The notes below the pieces were generated by a model. That model had not been told where the DNA came from. It was given only the letters and a program-made list of their open reading frames with translations, and made no database searches. Positions 35,826-44,691 of a DNA stretch of 64,000 bases are shown here, one piece after another. Source of the stretch: Pseudideonella sakaiensis (GTDB lineage Bacteria > Pseudomonadota > Gammaproteobacteria > Burkholderiales > Burkholderiaceae_C); the NCBI RefSeq assembly GCF_001293525.1, contig NZ_BBYR01000030.1, positions 1 to 64,000 of the forward strand, in the 5' to 3' direction. Within the stretch, counting starts at the first letter, position 1. The number at the start of each line of letters is the position of its first letter. Made by a program: the position numbers and the translations under genes.

Positions 35826-37208
35826 ATGTCCTCTTCCGCCTGCCTGCGCGTCGGCTGTGCCGCCGGCTTCTCCGGCGACCGCACCGACGCGGCCGGGCCC
35901 GTCGTCGACGCGCTGATCGCCGCCGGCGGGCCGGCCGTGCTGATCTTCGAGACCCTGGCCGAGCGCACGCTGGCGCTGGCGCAGCTGGCCCGGCGGCGCC
36001 AGCCGGAGGGCGGCTACGAACCGCTGCTCGACGAGCTGCTGCGGCCGGTGCTCGGCCGCTGCCTGGCGCACGGCATCCGCATCGTCAGCAACTTCGGCGC
36101 GGCCAACCCGCGCGGCGCGGCGCAACGCATCCACGCGCTCGCGGCCGAGCTGGGGCTGCGGCCGCCGCGCATCGCGGTGGTGGAGGGCGACGAGCTGGAC
36201 GGCGCGCGCCAGCAGGCCCTGCTCGGCGACGCGCTGGCCGACCTGTCGGTGGTCTGCGCCAATGCCTACCTCGGCGCCGAGGCGATCGCCGCCGCGCTGC
36301 GCGAGGGTGCCGAGGTGGTGGTCTGCGGCCGCGTCGCCGACCCCTCGCTGACCGTCGGCCCGGCGCTGGCGCATTTCGGCTGGGCCGCCGACGACTGGGA
36401 CCGCATCGCCCGCGCGACCATGGCCGGCCACCTGCTCGAGTGCGGCGCGCAGGTCAGCGGCGGCTACTACGCCGACCCGGGCGTGAAGGACGTGCCCGGC
36501 CTCGCGCGGCTCGGCTATCCGATCGCCGAGATCGAGGCCGACGGGCACTGCACCATCACCAAGCCGCCCGGCACCGGCGGCCGCATCGACGGCCACACCG
36601 TGCGCGAGCAGCTGCTGTACGAGGTGCACGACCCGGCGGCCTACCTGACGCCGGACGTGGTGGCCGACCTCGGCGAGGCCGAGGTGAGCGAGCTGGGCCC
36701 GGACCGCGTGCGCCTGAGCGGCGTGCGCGGCCACCCGCGGCCGGCCACGCTGAAGGTCAATGTCTTCCACGAGACCGGCTGGCTGGCCGAGGGCGAGATC
36801 TCGTATGCCGGCGTGCGTGCCGAGGCGCGCGCGCGGCTCGCGGCCGAGGTGCTGCGCGAGCGGCTGGCCGGCCTCGGCCGGCTGCGTGTCGACCTGGTCG
36901 GCGTGGCCAGCGTCTTCGCCGACGATGCCGGCGCCTGGCTGGCCGACACGACCTGCGGCCACGCGCGCGACGTGCGCCTGCGCGTGGCGCTGAGCCACCG
37001 CGAGCGCGCGCAGGCCGAGCGCCTGCTGCGCGAGGTGACCGCGCTCTACACCTGCGGCCCGGCCGGCGGGGGCGGCGTGCGCACCGCGCTGCGGCCGCGC
37101 CTCGGCACGGTCAGCGGCCTGGTGCCGCGCGACGCGGTGCCGGCGCGGCATGCCTTCGTGGCGTCGCCGCCGGGCGGCGGCGCCGCGGACGCCGGGAGCC
37201 TGCGATGA
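35826..37208 (+). CDS. AtuA-family (DUF1446) acyclic terpene utilization-type protein
   Basis: A 460-residue cytosolic protein of the AtuA/DUF1446 family, first named from acyclic terpene catabolism in Pseudomonas. Family blocks include VGCAAGFSGDRTDA at the N-terminus, GIRIVSNFGAANPRGAA, VCGRVADPSLTVGPA, HLLECGAQVSGGYYADPG and the KPPGTGG motif. Its biochemical activity is not established. It lies 26 bases after the hydrolase gene, and its stop overlaps the start of the small AtuA-related gene (ATGA), a conserved pair. Confidence 0.88.
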   Translation: MSSSACLRVGCAAGFSGDRTDAAGPVVDALIAAGGPAVLIFETLAERTLALAQLARRRQPEGGYEPLLDELLRPVLGRCLAHGIRIVSNFGAANPRGAAQRIHALAAELGLRPPRIAVVEGDELDGARQQALLGDALADLSVVCANAYLGAEAIAAALREGAEVVVCGRVADPSLTVGPALAHFGWAADDWDRIARATMAGHLLECGAQVSGGYYADPGVKDVPGLARLGYPIAEIEADGHCTITKPPGTGGRIDGHTVREQLLYEVHDPAAYLTPDVVADLGEAEVSELGPDRVRLSGVRGHPRPATLKVNVFHETGWLAEGEISYAGVRAEARARLAAEVLRERLAGLGRLRVDLVGVASVFADDAGAWLADTTCGHARDVRLRVALSHRERAQAERLLREVTALYTCGPAGGGGVRTALRPRLGTVSGLVPRDAVPARHAFVASPPGGGAADAGSLR

Positions 37209-37630
37209 ACCCGCGCGCCCTCACCCCGGCCGATGGCCGCACCGTCCCGCTGCACCGCCTCGCGCACGGCCGCACCGGCGACAAGGGCGACCGCTCGAAC
37301 ATCAGCGTGATCGCCTGGCACCCCGCGCTGTGGCCGCTGCTGGTCGAGCAGGTCACCGAGGAGGCGGTGGCGCGCTGCTTCGCGCACCGGCGGCCGAGCC
37401 GCGTGGTGCGCCACCTGCTGCCGCGGCTGCAGGCGATGAACCTGGTGCTCGACGGCGTGCTCGACGGCGGCGTCAACGACGCGCTCAACCTCGACAGCCA
37501 CGGCAAGGCGCTGTCCTACCTGCTGCTGGACCTGCCGGTGCAGGTGCCGGCGGCGCTGTGCATCCACCTCGTCGGCCCGGACGATCCGGCGCCGACGCAG
37601 CCTTCAACCCCGACAGGAGACGACCGATGA
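37205..37630 (+). CDS. Small AtuA-related protein
   Basis: A 141-residue protein matching the short subunit that often follows AtuA/DUF1446. Typical blocks are LHRLAHGRTGDKGDRSNIS near the N-terminus and ALNLDSHGKALSYLLLDLPV near the C-terminus. In other genomes the same domain is fused to the end of AtuA, which suggests a complex between the two. It overlaps both neighbours by four bases (ATGA at each end), so the three genes are tightly coupled. Confidence 0.85.
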   Translation: MNPRALTPADGRTVPLHRLAHGRTGDKGDRSNISVIAWHPALWPLLVEQVTEEAVARCFAHRRPSRVVRHLLPRLQAMNLVLDGVLDGGVNDALNLDSHGKALSYLLLDLPVQVPAALCIHLVGPDDPAPTQPSTPTGDDR

Positions 37631-38631
37631 CCCCCTTCCGCCCCGCCTGCCCGACCCGCCGCCGCCTCGTCGCCAGCGCCGCCGCGGCCGCCCTGCTGGG
37701 CGCCGCGGCACTGGCCCCGCGGCCGGCCGCCGCGCAGGCCTACCCCGCGAAGCCGGTGACCTTCATCGTGCCCTTCGCCGCCGGCAGTGCCACCGACCAG
37801 CTGGCGCGCGCGCTCGGCCAGGGCCTGACCGAGCAGACGAAGCAGGCGGTGGTGGTGGACAACAAGGCCGGCGCCGGCGGCATGCTGGCGGCCCAGGCCG
37901 CCGCACGTGCGCCGGCCGACGGCTACACGGTGCTGATCACCACCAACACCACCCATGCCGCCAACGAGCACCTGTTCAAGAAGCTCTCCTACGACCCGGT
38001 GAAGGACTTCCAGCCGGTGACCGGCCTGGGCAAGGGCGGCCAGGTGATGGTGGTCAACGTGAGCTCGCCGTACAAGACCGCAGCCGACGTGGTGGCGGCC
38101 GCGAAGAAGTCGCCCGGCAAGCTCAGCTTCGGCAGCGGCAGCTCGTCCAGCCGCGTGGCCGGCGAGATGTTCAAGCAGCTCTCGGGCACCGACATCCTGC
38201 ACGTGCCCTACAAGAGCAACCCGATGGGCATCACCGACCTGCTCGGCGGCCAGATCGATTTCATGATCACCGACACCTCGACCGGCGTGCCCCAGGTCAA
38301 GGCCGGCAAGCTGCGCGCGCTGGGCTATTCGACGCAGAAGCGCAGCGCCCAGCTGCCCGAGGTGCCCACCCTCGACGAGGCCGGCATCAAGGGCTACGAC
38401 ATGGGCTACTGGTTCGCCGCCTACGTGCCGGCCGGCACGCCGGCGCCGGTGGTGGCCCAGCTCAACCAGCTGCTGGCGAACGCCGTCCGCGGCCCGGCCG
38501 CGAAGACCTTCTTCGAGACCGGCGGCTCCGAGCCCTGGACCACCACGCCCGAGGAGCTGGCGAAGTTCCAGGCCGCGGAAACCCAGAAGTGGGGCCGCGT
38601 GATCAAGGCCGCGGGCATCGAGCCCGAGTGA
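37627..38631 (+). CDS. Bug-family tricarboxylate receptor protein (TctC-like)
   Basis: A 334-residue periplasmic binding protein with a signal peptide (TRRRLVASAAAAALLGAAA; cleavage after PAAAQA) and the Bug pattern FIVPFAAGSATDQLAR, VVVDNKAGAGGMLAAQ and ILHVPYKSNPMGITDLLGG. It closes the hydrolase/AtuA operon, joined by an ATGA overlap to the small AtuA-related gene. This placement implies uptake or sensing of the acid produced or consumed by the pathway. Confidence 0.9.
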   Translation: MTPFRPACPTRRRLVASAAAAALLGAAALAPRPAAAQAYPAKPVTFIVPFAAGSATDQLARALGQGLTEQTKQAVVVDNKAGAGGMLAAQAAARAPADGYTVLITTNTTHAANEHLFKKLSYDPVKDFQPVTGLGKGGQVMVVNVSSPYKTAADVVAAAKKSPGKLSFGSGSSSSRVAGEMFKQLSGTDILHVPYKSNPMGITDLLGGQIDFMITDTSTGVPQVKAGKLRALGYSTQKRSAQLPEVPTLDEAGIKGYDMGYWFAAYVPAGTPAPVVAQLNQLLANAVRGPAAKTFFETGGSEPWTTTPEELAKFQAAETQKWGRVIKAAGIEPE

Positions 38632-38808
38632 GGCTCCGCCGGGCGTGCGCCTGAGGCGCGCCCGGCGCCCGCGCGGCCCGCGGTCACCCGCCGGGTGACC
38701 GGCTCCGCGCCCATTCCCGCCCCTTTCCTGCCCGCATCCGGGTCCCTCGACGGACCCGGCGGGCGCAGCCATGGCCGCCCGGCGGCCGCCTTCCGACAGG
38801 AGACACCC

Positions 38809-40470
38809 GTGAACCTTTCCCGACCCCCGATCAACCCGTCCGCCCGGGCGCGCGGCCGTGCGCTGGCCGCGCTGGCTGCGCTCGGCGCCCTGGCCGCCTG
38901 CGGCGGTGGCGACGACAGCCCGGCGCCGGCGCCGGCCGCGCCGGCCCCGGCGCCCGTCGCGCAGCCCAAGGCCTGCGCGACGGCCAGCTTCGCGTCACTG
39001 TCGCTCGACCAGGCCCGCGTGCTCGCCGCCACCCCGGTGGCCGCCGGCAGCTTCCAGCCACCGACCGGTGGCGCCCAGGCCAACCTGCCGGCGTTCTGCC
39101 GCATCACCGCGCAGGCCACGCCCACCAGCGACTCGCTGATCAACTTCGAGCTCTGGGTGCCGGAGGGCACGGGCTGGAACGGCAAGCTGGTCGCCACCGG
39201 CAACGGCGGCTACAGCCCGACGCTGAACTACGGCGACATGGCCTATGCGATGCGCCAGGGCTACGCGGTCGTCGGCGGCGACACCGGCCACCAGTCCAGC
39301 GACCCGAACGAGATGTTCTGGGGCGTCGGCCGGCCCGAGAAGATCGCCGACTGGGGCACGCGCTCGATCCACGCGATCACGGTGCCGGCCAAGCGCATCG
39401 TGGCCGACCTCGCGGCCCGCAGCGCGACGCAGGCCTACTACTACGGCTGCTCGACCGGGGGCCACCAGGCCTATGCCCAGATGCAGCGCTATCCGGACGA
39501 CTTCGACGGCGTCATCGCCGGCGCGCCCGGCAACAACCGCACGCGCCTGAACGTCGAGTTCCTGCACCGCTTCCTGTCGAACCGCGTGCCGGGCAGCAAC
39601 ACCCAGCTGATCCTGACGCCGGCGAAGGCGAGCCTGATCACGCAGCGCGTGGTGGCGGCCTGCGATGCGGTCGACGGCGTGGTCGACGGCGTGCTGGAGG
39701 ACCCGCGCCAGTGCACGCCCGACCGCTTCTCGATCGACGCGCTGCAGTGCAGCGGGGCCGACGCCGCCGACTGCCTGACGGCCGAGCAGGTGGCCGCGGC
39801 GAAGAAGATCTATGCGGGCCCGAAGAACGCCCGCACCGGCGCCCAGCTCTACCCCGGCCTGCCGGTGGGCACCGAGGCCGGCTGGCCGGGCTACTGGGGC
39901 GGCAGCGAGCCGGTGCGGGCCGACTACTGGCGGCTGTGGTCCTTCGAGAACCCGCAGTGGAACTGGTGGACCTTCGATTACGACCGCGACGTGACCTTCA
40001 CCGACGCCAAGCTCGGCCCGCTGGTGGACCACACCAGCGCCGACCTGTCGCGCTTCAAGGCGCGTGGCGCCAAGGCCATCGTCTACCAGGGCTGGCAGGA
40101 CCCGGTCGTCAACCCGATCGACACCATCGCCTACGTGGACCGCGTGAAGGCGGCGCAGGGCTCGCAGGCCGAGGTCGACGGCTTCCTGCGGCTCTTCATG
40201 GTGCCGGGCATGGGCCACTGCTCCGGCGGCGCCGGCGCGACGCAGTTCGGCAACCAGGGCGGCGCCTCGCCGGTGCTCAGCGCCGAGCGCGACGTGCTGA
40301 TGGCACTGGACCGCTGGGTGACGTCCGGCACCGCGCCCGATCGCCTCGTCGCCTCGCGCGTCGTCGGCGGCAACGTGGTGCGGACGCGGCCGCTGTGCGC
40401 CTACCCGAAGAAGGCGGTGTACGGCGGCAGCGGCAGCACCGACGACGCGGCGAACTTCAGCTGCCGCTGA
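38809..40470 (+). CDS. Tannase/feruloyl esterase family lipoprotein
   Basis: A 553-residue secreted esterase-fold protein starting at GTG (ACAGGAGACACCC upstream). It has a lipobox (LAACGG), a Pro/Ala-rich linker and a tannase-family catalytic domain. The nucleophile lies in YYYGCSTGGHQAY; the neighbouring Cys and a second Cys beside the histidine (GMGHCSGG) form the family's typical disulfide. The acid is in QGWQDPVVNP. Tannase-family enzymes cut gallate, ferulate or related phenolic esters. It follows the AtuA/Bug operon in the same direction, about 180 bases later. Confidence 0.9.
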   Translation: MNLSRPPINPSARARGRALAALAALGALAACGGGDDSPAPAPAAPAPAPVAQPKACATASFASLSLDQARVLAATPVAAGSFQPPTGGAQANLPAFCRITAQATPTSDSLINFELWVPEGTGWNGKLVATGNGGYSPTLNYGDMAYAMRQGYAVVGGDTGHQSSDPNEMFWGVGRPEKIADWGTRSIHAITVPAKRIVADLAARSATQAYYYGCSTGGHQAYAQMQRYPDDFDGVIAGAPGNNRTRLNVEFLHRFLSNRVPGSNTQLILTPAKASLITQRVVAACDAVDGVVDGVLEDPRQCTPDRFSIDALQCSGADAADCLTAEQVAAAKKIYAGPKNARTGAQLYPGLPVGTEAGWPGYWGGSEPVRADYWRLWSFENPQWNWWTFDYDRDVTFTDAKLGPLVDHTSADLSRFKARGAKAIVYQGWQDPVVNPIDTIAYVDRVKAAQGSQAEVDGFLRLFMVPGMGHCSGGAGATQFGNQGGASPVLSAERDVLMALDRWVTSGTAPDRLVASRVVGGNVVRTRPLCAYPKKAVYGGSGSTDDAANFSCR

Positions 40471-40572
40471 CGGAACGGGCCTGACGGCCTGACGGCCTGA
40501 CGGCCGGATGGCGTGGCCGGCGTGCCGCCGGCTTGCCCGTCCCGGCCTGCAGCCGGCGGCGGGCGCTCCGTC

Positions 40573-41688
40573 TCAGTCGCTCGACAGCTTGCCGCTGCGC
40601 ACCGGCACCCGGCCGACCACCTTCAGCAGGGGCCGGCCGGCGGGCGCCAGCCGCTGGGCGTCGCGGGTGAGCAGCAGGCCCTCGGTGCCGCTGCGCAGCG
40701 GGTGGACCTCGCCGCTCAGCGGGTCGATCACCTCGGCCAGCAGGTCGCCCGGCTGCACGCGCTCGCCCAGCGCGCGGCGGTAGACGACGACGCCGGCGGC
40801 AGGGGTGGCGATCACCTCGGTGGCCTCCAGCGGCGTGGCCTCGTTCGGCAGCGGCGGCAGCGGCGGTGGCGGCGCGTCGATGTCGCCGCGGTGCGCGAGG
40901 TAGGCCAGCAGGGCCTCGGCGTCCGGCCCGGCCAGTTCGTGCGACACGTCGCGCTCGCCGCGCAGTTCCACCGTCACGCTGACGCAGCCGGCCGGCAGCG
41001 GGTGCTGCGGGAAGGCCTCGGCCAGCTGCCACCAGGTCTGCGAGCAGGCCTCGTCGAAGGGGTGGTCGCCGGACTGCAGCGCCAGCAGCGTGGCCTGCGC
41101 GCCGATCAGACGCGCCAGCGGCTCGACCTGCGGCCACAGCGGGGTGGCGGTGTAGAGGTGGGTCAGCGCCTCGCTGTCGCAGTGCAGGTCCAGCACCAGG
41201 TCGGCATCGCAGGCCAGCGCCAGCAGGGTGCGGCGCTGCGCCGCCAGTTCGTCCGGCGCCGGCAGCGCGGCCAGCGTCTCGCGCATCGCCGCGCGCACCG
41301 CGGCCACGTTGGCGGCCGGGTCCGTGCCGAGGCGGCCGGCCACGCGCCCGCGCACCGGCTCGAAGAGGGCCGGGTAGTGGCGGTTGAAGTTCTGGCCGCT
41401 GGCCAGGTCGAAGCGGCCGACGTGGCGACGCAGCACGGCCTGCGACAGGCCGATCGGGTTCGCCACCGGCACCACCACGACCTCGGCGCGCAGCCGGTCC
41501 TGGGCCTCCAGCGCCGCGAGGTGGTGCCGCAGGTGGTGGGCCACCAGCATCCCGGGCAATTCGTCGGCGTGCAGCGAGGCCTGCACGTAGACCTTGCGGC
41601 CGCGGTCCGTCGGCCCGTAGTGGAAGCTGGTGAGGTGGCGCTGGGTGCCGGGCGTGGCGCCGGGCAGCGGATGGGTGCGGGTCAGCAT
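40573..41688 (-). CDS. Succinylglutamate desuccinylase/aspartoacylase family protein
   Basis: A 371-residue zinc-dependent acylase-fold enzyme. The metal ligands are H40 and E43 (SLHADELPG) and H169 (VLDLHCD), the carboxypeptidase A-like pattern of the AstE/AspA family. Members remove acyl groups from amino acids or related amides. A C-terminal lipoyl-like barrel (EVIDPLSGEVHPLRSGTEG) is also seen in uncharacterised relatives. It overlaps the upstream ABC permease gene by 7 bases, so it is coexpressed with the amino acid importer and probably processes the imported compound. Confidence 0.87.
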   Translation of the reverse strand: MLTRTHPLPGATPGTQRHLTSFHYGPTDRGRKVYVQASLHADELPGMLVAHHLRHHLAALEAQDRLRAEVVVVPVANPIGLSQAVLRRHVGRFDLASGQNFNRHYPALFEPVRGRVAGRLGTDPAANVAAVRAAMRETLAALPAPDELAAQRRTLLALACDADLVLDLHCDSEALTHLYTATPLWPQVEPLARLIGAQATLLALQSGDHPFDEACSQTWWQLAEAFPQHPLPAGCVSVTVELRGERDVSHELAGPDAEALLAYLAHRGDIDAPPPPLPPLPNEATPLEATEVIATPAAGVVVYRRALGERVQPGDLLAEVIDPLSGEVHPLRSGTEGLLLTRDAQRLAPAGRPLLKVVGRVPVRSGKLSSD

Positions 41689-42410
41689 CGGGGCGGCGGC
41701 TCGGCGGCGGGAGGCCGAGCGTGCCCGCTCGGGCGCAGATGCGCAAGCCAGCGCCGCTCGGCGACGCGGAAGGCCGCGAACAGCGCGCCGCTCAGCGCGA
41801 GGTAGCACAGCGCGGCGCTCGCGAAGGCCTCGACCGGCAGGAAGTGGCGCGCGTACAGCTCGCGCGCGGCGCCGGTCAGGTCCAGCAGCGTGACCACGCT
41901 GGCCAGCGAGGTCGCGTGCAGCATCGTGACCACCTCGTTGCCGTAGGCCGGCAGCGCGCGCCGTGCCGCCGAGGGCAGCACCACGTGCCACAGCACCTGG
42001 GCCGGCGTCAGGCCGAGCGCTCGGGCCGCGTCGACTTCGCCGGCGGGGACCGCGCGCATCGCGCCGGCCAGCAGCTCGGTGGTGTAGGCGCAGGTGTTCA
42101 GCGCGAAGGCGGTGATGGCGCAGAACCAGACGCTGGACAGCCAGGGCCAGGCCGCGCTCGCGCGCACCGCGTCGAACTGCGCCAGGCCGTGGTACAGCAG
42201 GAACAGCTGCACCAGCAGCGGCGTGCCACGGATCGCCCAGGTGAAGCCGGCCACCGGCCAGCGCAGCAGCGGGCGCGGCGACACGCGCAGCACGGCCAGC
42301 GGCAGCGCCAGCAGGCCGCCGATGGCCAGCGCCGCCAGCAGCAGGCGCAGCGTCGTGCCGAGGCCGTCGGCATAGGCGCCGAGGTGCTCGGCGAGGGCGT
42401 CCCAGCGCAT
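41682..42410 (-). CDS. Polar amino acid ABC permease (HisM-like)
   Basis: A 242-residue inner-membrane permease of the HisMQ type. The hydrophobic segments are interrupted by the EAA loop, here ELLAGAMRAVPAGEVDAARALG, which contacts the ATPase, and by AIRGTPLLVQLFLLYHG near the N-terminus. It follows the second permease by about 33 bases and overlaps the acylase gene. No ATP-binding gene is found in this cluster. Confidence 0.9.
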   Translation of the reverse strand: MRWDALAEHLGAYADGLGTTLRLLLAALAIGGLLALPLAVLRVSPRPLLRWPVAGFTWAIRGTPLLVQLFLLYHGLAQFDAVRASAAWPWLSSVWFCAITAFALNTCAYTTELLAGAMRAVPAGEVDAARALGLTPAQVLWHVVLPSAARRALPAYGNEVVTMLHATSLASVVTLLDLTGAARELYARHFLPVEAFASAALCYLALSGALFAAFRVAERRWLAHLRPSGHARPPAAEPPPRC

Positions 42411-42443
42411 CGCGGCGGCCCCGGCGTGCCCGGCCTCGCGCCC

Positions 42444-43136
42444 TCAGGCCCGGCCGCCGGGCGGCGCGAGCCCGCGTGCCGCCCGCCGGGCCAGGCGCCC
42501 CAGCACGAGCAGCGACAGCGTCGTGATCGCCAGGTAGATCGCGGCGGCCGCCAGGTAGAAGGTGAAGGGCTCGCGGGTGGCGCCGGCGGCCTGGCCGGCG
42601 CGCGCGAGGGTGTCGTTCAGGCCGATCACCGACACCAGCGCGGTGGCCTTCACCAGCACCAGCCACTGGTTCGCGAGGCCCGGCAGCGCATGGCGCAGCA
42701 TCTGCGGCGCGAGCACGTGGCGCGCCGCCTGGCGCGGCCGCAGGCCGAGCGCGAGCGCCGCCTCGGCCTGGCCGCGCGGCACCGCCAGCCAGGCGCCGCG
42801 GAAGGTCTCGCCCAGGTAGGCGCCGAAGACGAAGCCCAGCGTGGCGACGCCGGCGGCGAAGGGGCCGAGGTCGGGCGGCTCGGCGCCCAGCGCGTCGGCG
42901 GCGGCGTTGAGGGCGGCCTGGCCGCCGAAGTAGACGAGCAGCATCAGCACCAGGTCCGGCACGCCGCGCACGACGGTGGTGTAGGCGGTGCCGAGCGCGC
43001 GCGCCGCGCGCGAGCCGGACAGCCGGGCGGCTGCGCAGGCCGCGCCGAGCAGCAGCGCCAGCGCGAGCGCCGCCAGCGCGAGCTGCAGCGTGAGCAGCGT
43101 GCCCTGCAGCAGCGCGGGACCGTAGCCGTGCAGCAT
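42444..43136 (-). CDS. Polar amino acid ABC permease (HisQ-like)
   Basis: A 230-residue inner-membrane permease and the partner of the HisM-like protein. The characteristic VVRGVPDLVLMLLVYFGG and the EAA loop ETFRGAWLAVPRGQAEAALA are present. ATG 43136 begins at MLHGYGPALLQGTLLTLQLA, the family N-terminus; a GTG five codons upstream is possible. It lies 73 bases after the binding-protein gene in the order receptor, HisQ, HisM, acylase. Confidence 0.88.
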   Translation of the reverse strand: MLHGYGPALLQGTLLTLQLALAALALALLLGAACAAARLSGSRAARALGTAYTTVVRGVPDLVLMLLVYFGGQAALNAAADALGAEPPDLGPFAAGVATLGFVFGAYLGETFRGAWLAVPRGQAEAALALGLRPRQAARHVLAPQMLRHALPGLANQWLVLVKATALVSVIGLNDTLARAGQAAGATREPFTFYLAAAAIYLAITTLSLLVLGRLARRAARGLAPPGGRA

Positions 43137-43209
43137 CGGCGGCGCGCTCACGGGGAGGTGCCGGCCGGCGCGCGGTGCGTGGGCTGCGGGCGCATCGGGC
43201 CTCGGCCGC

Positions 43210-44004
43210 TCAGCGGCCGTAGATGTCGAAGTCGAAGTAGCGCGCCTGCAGCCGCTGGTAGCTGCCGTTCGCGCGGAGGGTCCGCAGCGCGGCATTGACC
43301 GCCTCGCGCAGCGGATCACCCTTGCGCATCGCGATGCCGGCGCCGCTGCCGAAGAAGGCCGGGTCGTCGAAGGCCGGGCCGACGAAGGCATGCGCGCGGC
43401 CGGCCGGCGTCTTCAGGAAGCCCTGGTCGGCCGCGACCGAGTCGCACAGCGTGCCGTCCAGCCGGCCGGCGGCGAGGTCGAGGAAGACCTCGTCCTGCTT
43501 CGCGTAGCGCACGATGCGGCTGGCGGTGAAGCGGGCGGCCGCGTAGCGCTCGTGCACGGTGCCGCGCTGCACGCCGATCGTCCGCCCCGCCAGGCCCTGC
43601 GGCGTCGGCTGCAGCCCGGCGTCGCGGCGCGCGACGAAGCGCGCCGGGGTGTTGTAGTACTTGTCGCTGAAATCGACCACCTTCAGCCGCTCCGGCGAGA
43701 TCGCCATCGAGGCCACCACCAGGTCGATCTTGCGCGCCTGCAGCGCCGGGATCATGCCGTCGAAGTCGAGCGTGAGCTTGGTGCACGCGCGCCGGAGCTC
43801 GGCACAGACCGCGTCGGCGATGTCGATGTCGAAGCCCCGGACCGTGCCGTCCGGCGCGACGCTGCTGAAGGGCGGGTAGGCCCCTTCGATGCCGATGCGC
43901 AGCGGCTTCGGATCGGCCGCCGCGCACAGGCCGGCCGCGAGGCCGAGCAGCAGCGGCCAGGCGCTGCGCGCCAGCCGGCGCGCGAGGAGGGACAGGGCGA
44001 ACAT
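43210..44004 (-). CDS. Polar amino acid ABC substrate-binding protein (HisJ/ArgT-like)
   Basis: A 264-residue periplasmic receptor of family 3. The signal peptide ends near LCAAADPK. The binding-fold blocks are LRIGIEGAYPPFSSVAPDG, GFDIDIADAVCAELR, MIPALQARKIDLVVASMAIS and VVDFSDKYYNTPARFV. The D-x-D-x-A pattern and the two-Cys pattern of the N-lobe (AVCAELRRACTKL) are those of Lys/Arg/Orn/His receptors. It is the first gene of the importer operon. The acylase downstream suggests an N-acylated or basic amino acid as ligand. Confidence 0.9.
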   Translation of the reverse strand: MFALSLLARRLARSAWPLLLGLAAGLCAAADPKPLRIGIEGAYPPFSSVAPDGTVRGFDIDIADAVCAELRRACTKLTLDFDGMIPALQARKIDLVVASMAISPERLKVVDFSDKYYNTPARFVARRDAGLQPTPQGLAGRTIGVQRGTVHERYAAARFTASRIVRYAKQDEVFLDLAAGRLDGTLCDSVAADQGFLKTPAGRAHAFVGPAFDDPAFFGSGAGIAMRKGDPLREAVNAALRTLRANGSYQRLQARYFDFDIYGR

Positions 44005-44132
44005 GTGCAGGCTTTCGCGAAAGATGCTCGGCGGGCCGATTCGCGGGGCCGGCGGGGCCTCGATAATCCGCGCTCCCGGGCCCGTGCCGCGAACGGCGCC
44101 GGCCCTGTCTCACTTTACCCGGGTGGAGGCCC

Positions 44133-44681
44133 TTGCCCGTCGCGCGACACGTCGGTGGCTGCCTGCTGGGTGCCGTGCTGGCCCTCGGCGCCTGGTCGGC
44201 GCGGGGCGACGAGACGCTGGCCGCGGGCGAGCCCGCCGGCCTGGCGCCGGCCGAGGTGGTGCTGGCCATCGTGCGCTACACGCGCTGGCCCGCGGAGCCG
44301 CGGCCGCTGCTGCTCTGCCTTGCGGGCGACGGCGGCCTGGCCGAGGCGCTGCGGCGCTTGCTGCCGGAGGCCGCTGACCCGCGCGGCCTGGCGCTGCGCG
44401 AGCTGCCCGCCGACACCGGCGAGCCGCCGGCGGACTGCGCGGCCTGGATCCACGACAGCGAGCGTCCGGCGGCCCGCCTCGTGACGCTGCATGCGTTGGC
44501 CGGCCGGCCGGTGCTGACCATCGGCTGGACGCACGCCTTCTGCCGCGACGGCGGCATGTTCTGCCTCGAGCAGGGCGCCGGACGCACCCGCTTCGAGGTC
44601 AACCTCGATGCCGTCGAGCGCGGCCGGCTGCGCGTGCATCCGCAGGTGCTGCGGCTGGCGCGGGCGCGCTCGCGGGGATGA
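44133..44681 (+). CDS. yfiR: YfiR-family periplasmic repressor of diguanylate cyclase
   Basis: A 182-residue protein of the YfiR (DUF4154) family. It starts at TTG with GGAGG five bases upstream; the signal peptide ends near ARGDE. The hallmark EVVLAIVRYTRWPAE and the final TRFEVNLDAVERGRLRVHPQ are present. YfiR binds the periplasmic part of YfiN and keeps its cyclase off; two Cys pairs may make it redox-sensitive. It is first in the operon with yfiN (10-base gap) and yfiB. Confidence 0.87.
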   Translation: MPVARHVGGCLLGAVLALGAWSARGDETLAAGEPAGLAPAEVVLAIVRYTRWPAEPRPLLLCLAGDGGLAEALRRLLPEAADPRGLALRELPADTGEPPADCAAWIHDSERPAARLVTLHALAGRPVLTIGWTHAFCRDGGMFCLEQGAGRTRFEVNLDAVERGRLRVHPQVLRLARARSRG

Positions 44682-44691
44682 GGCGGTCTGC

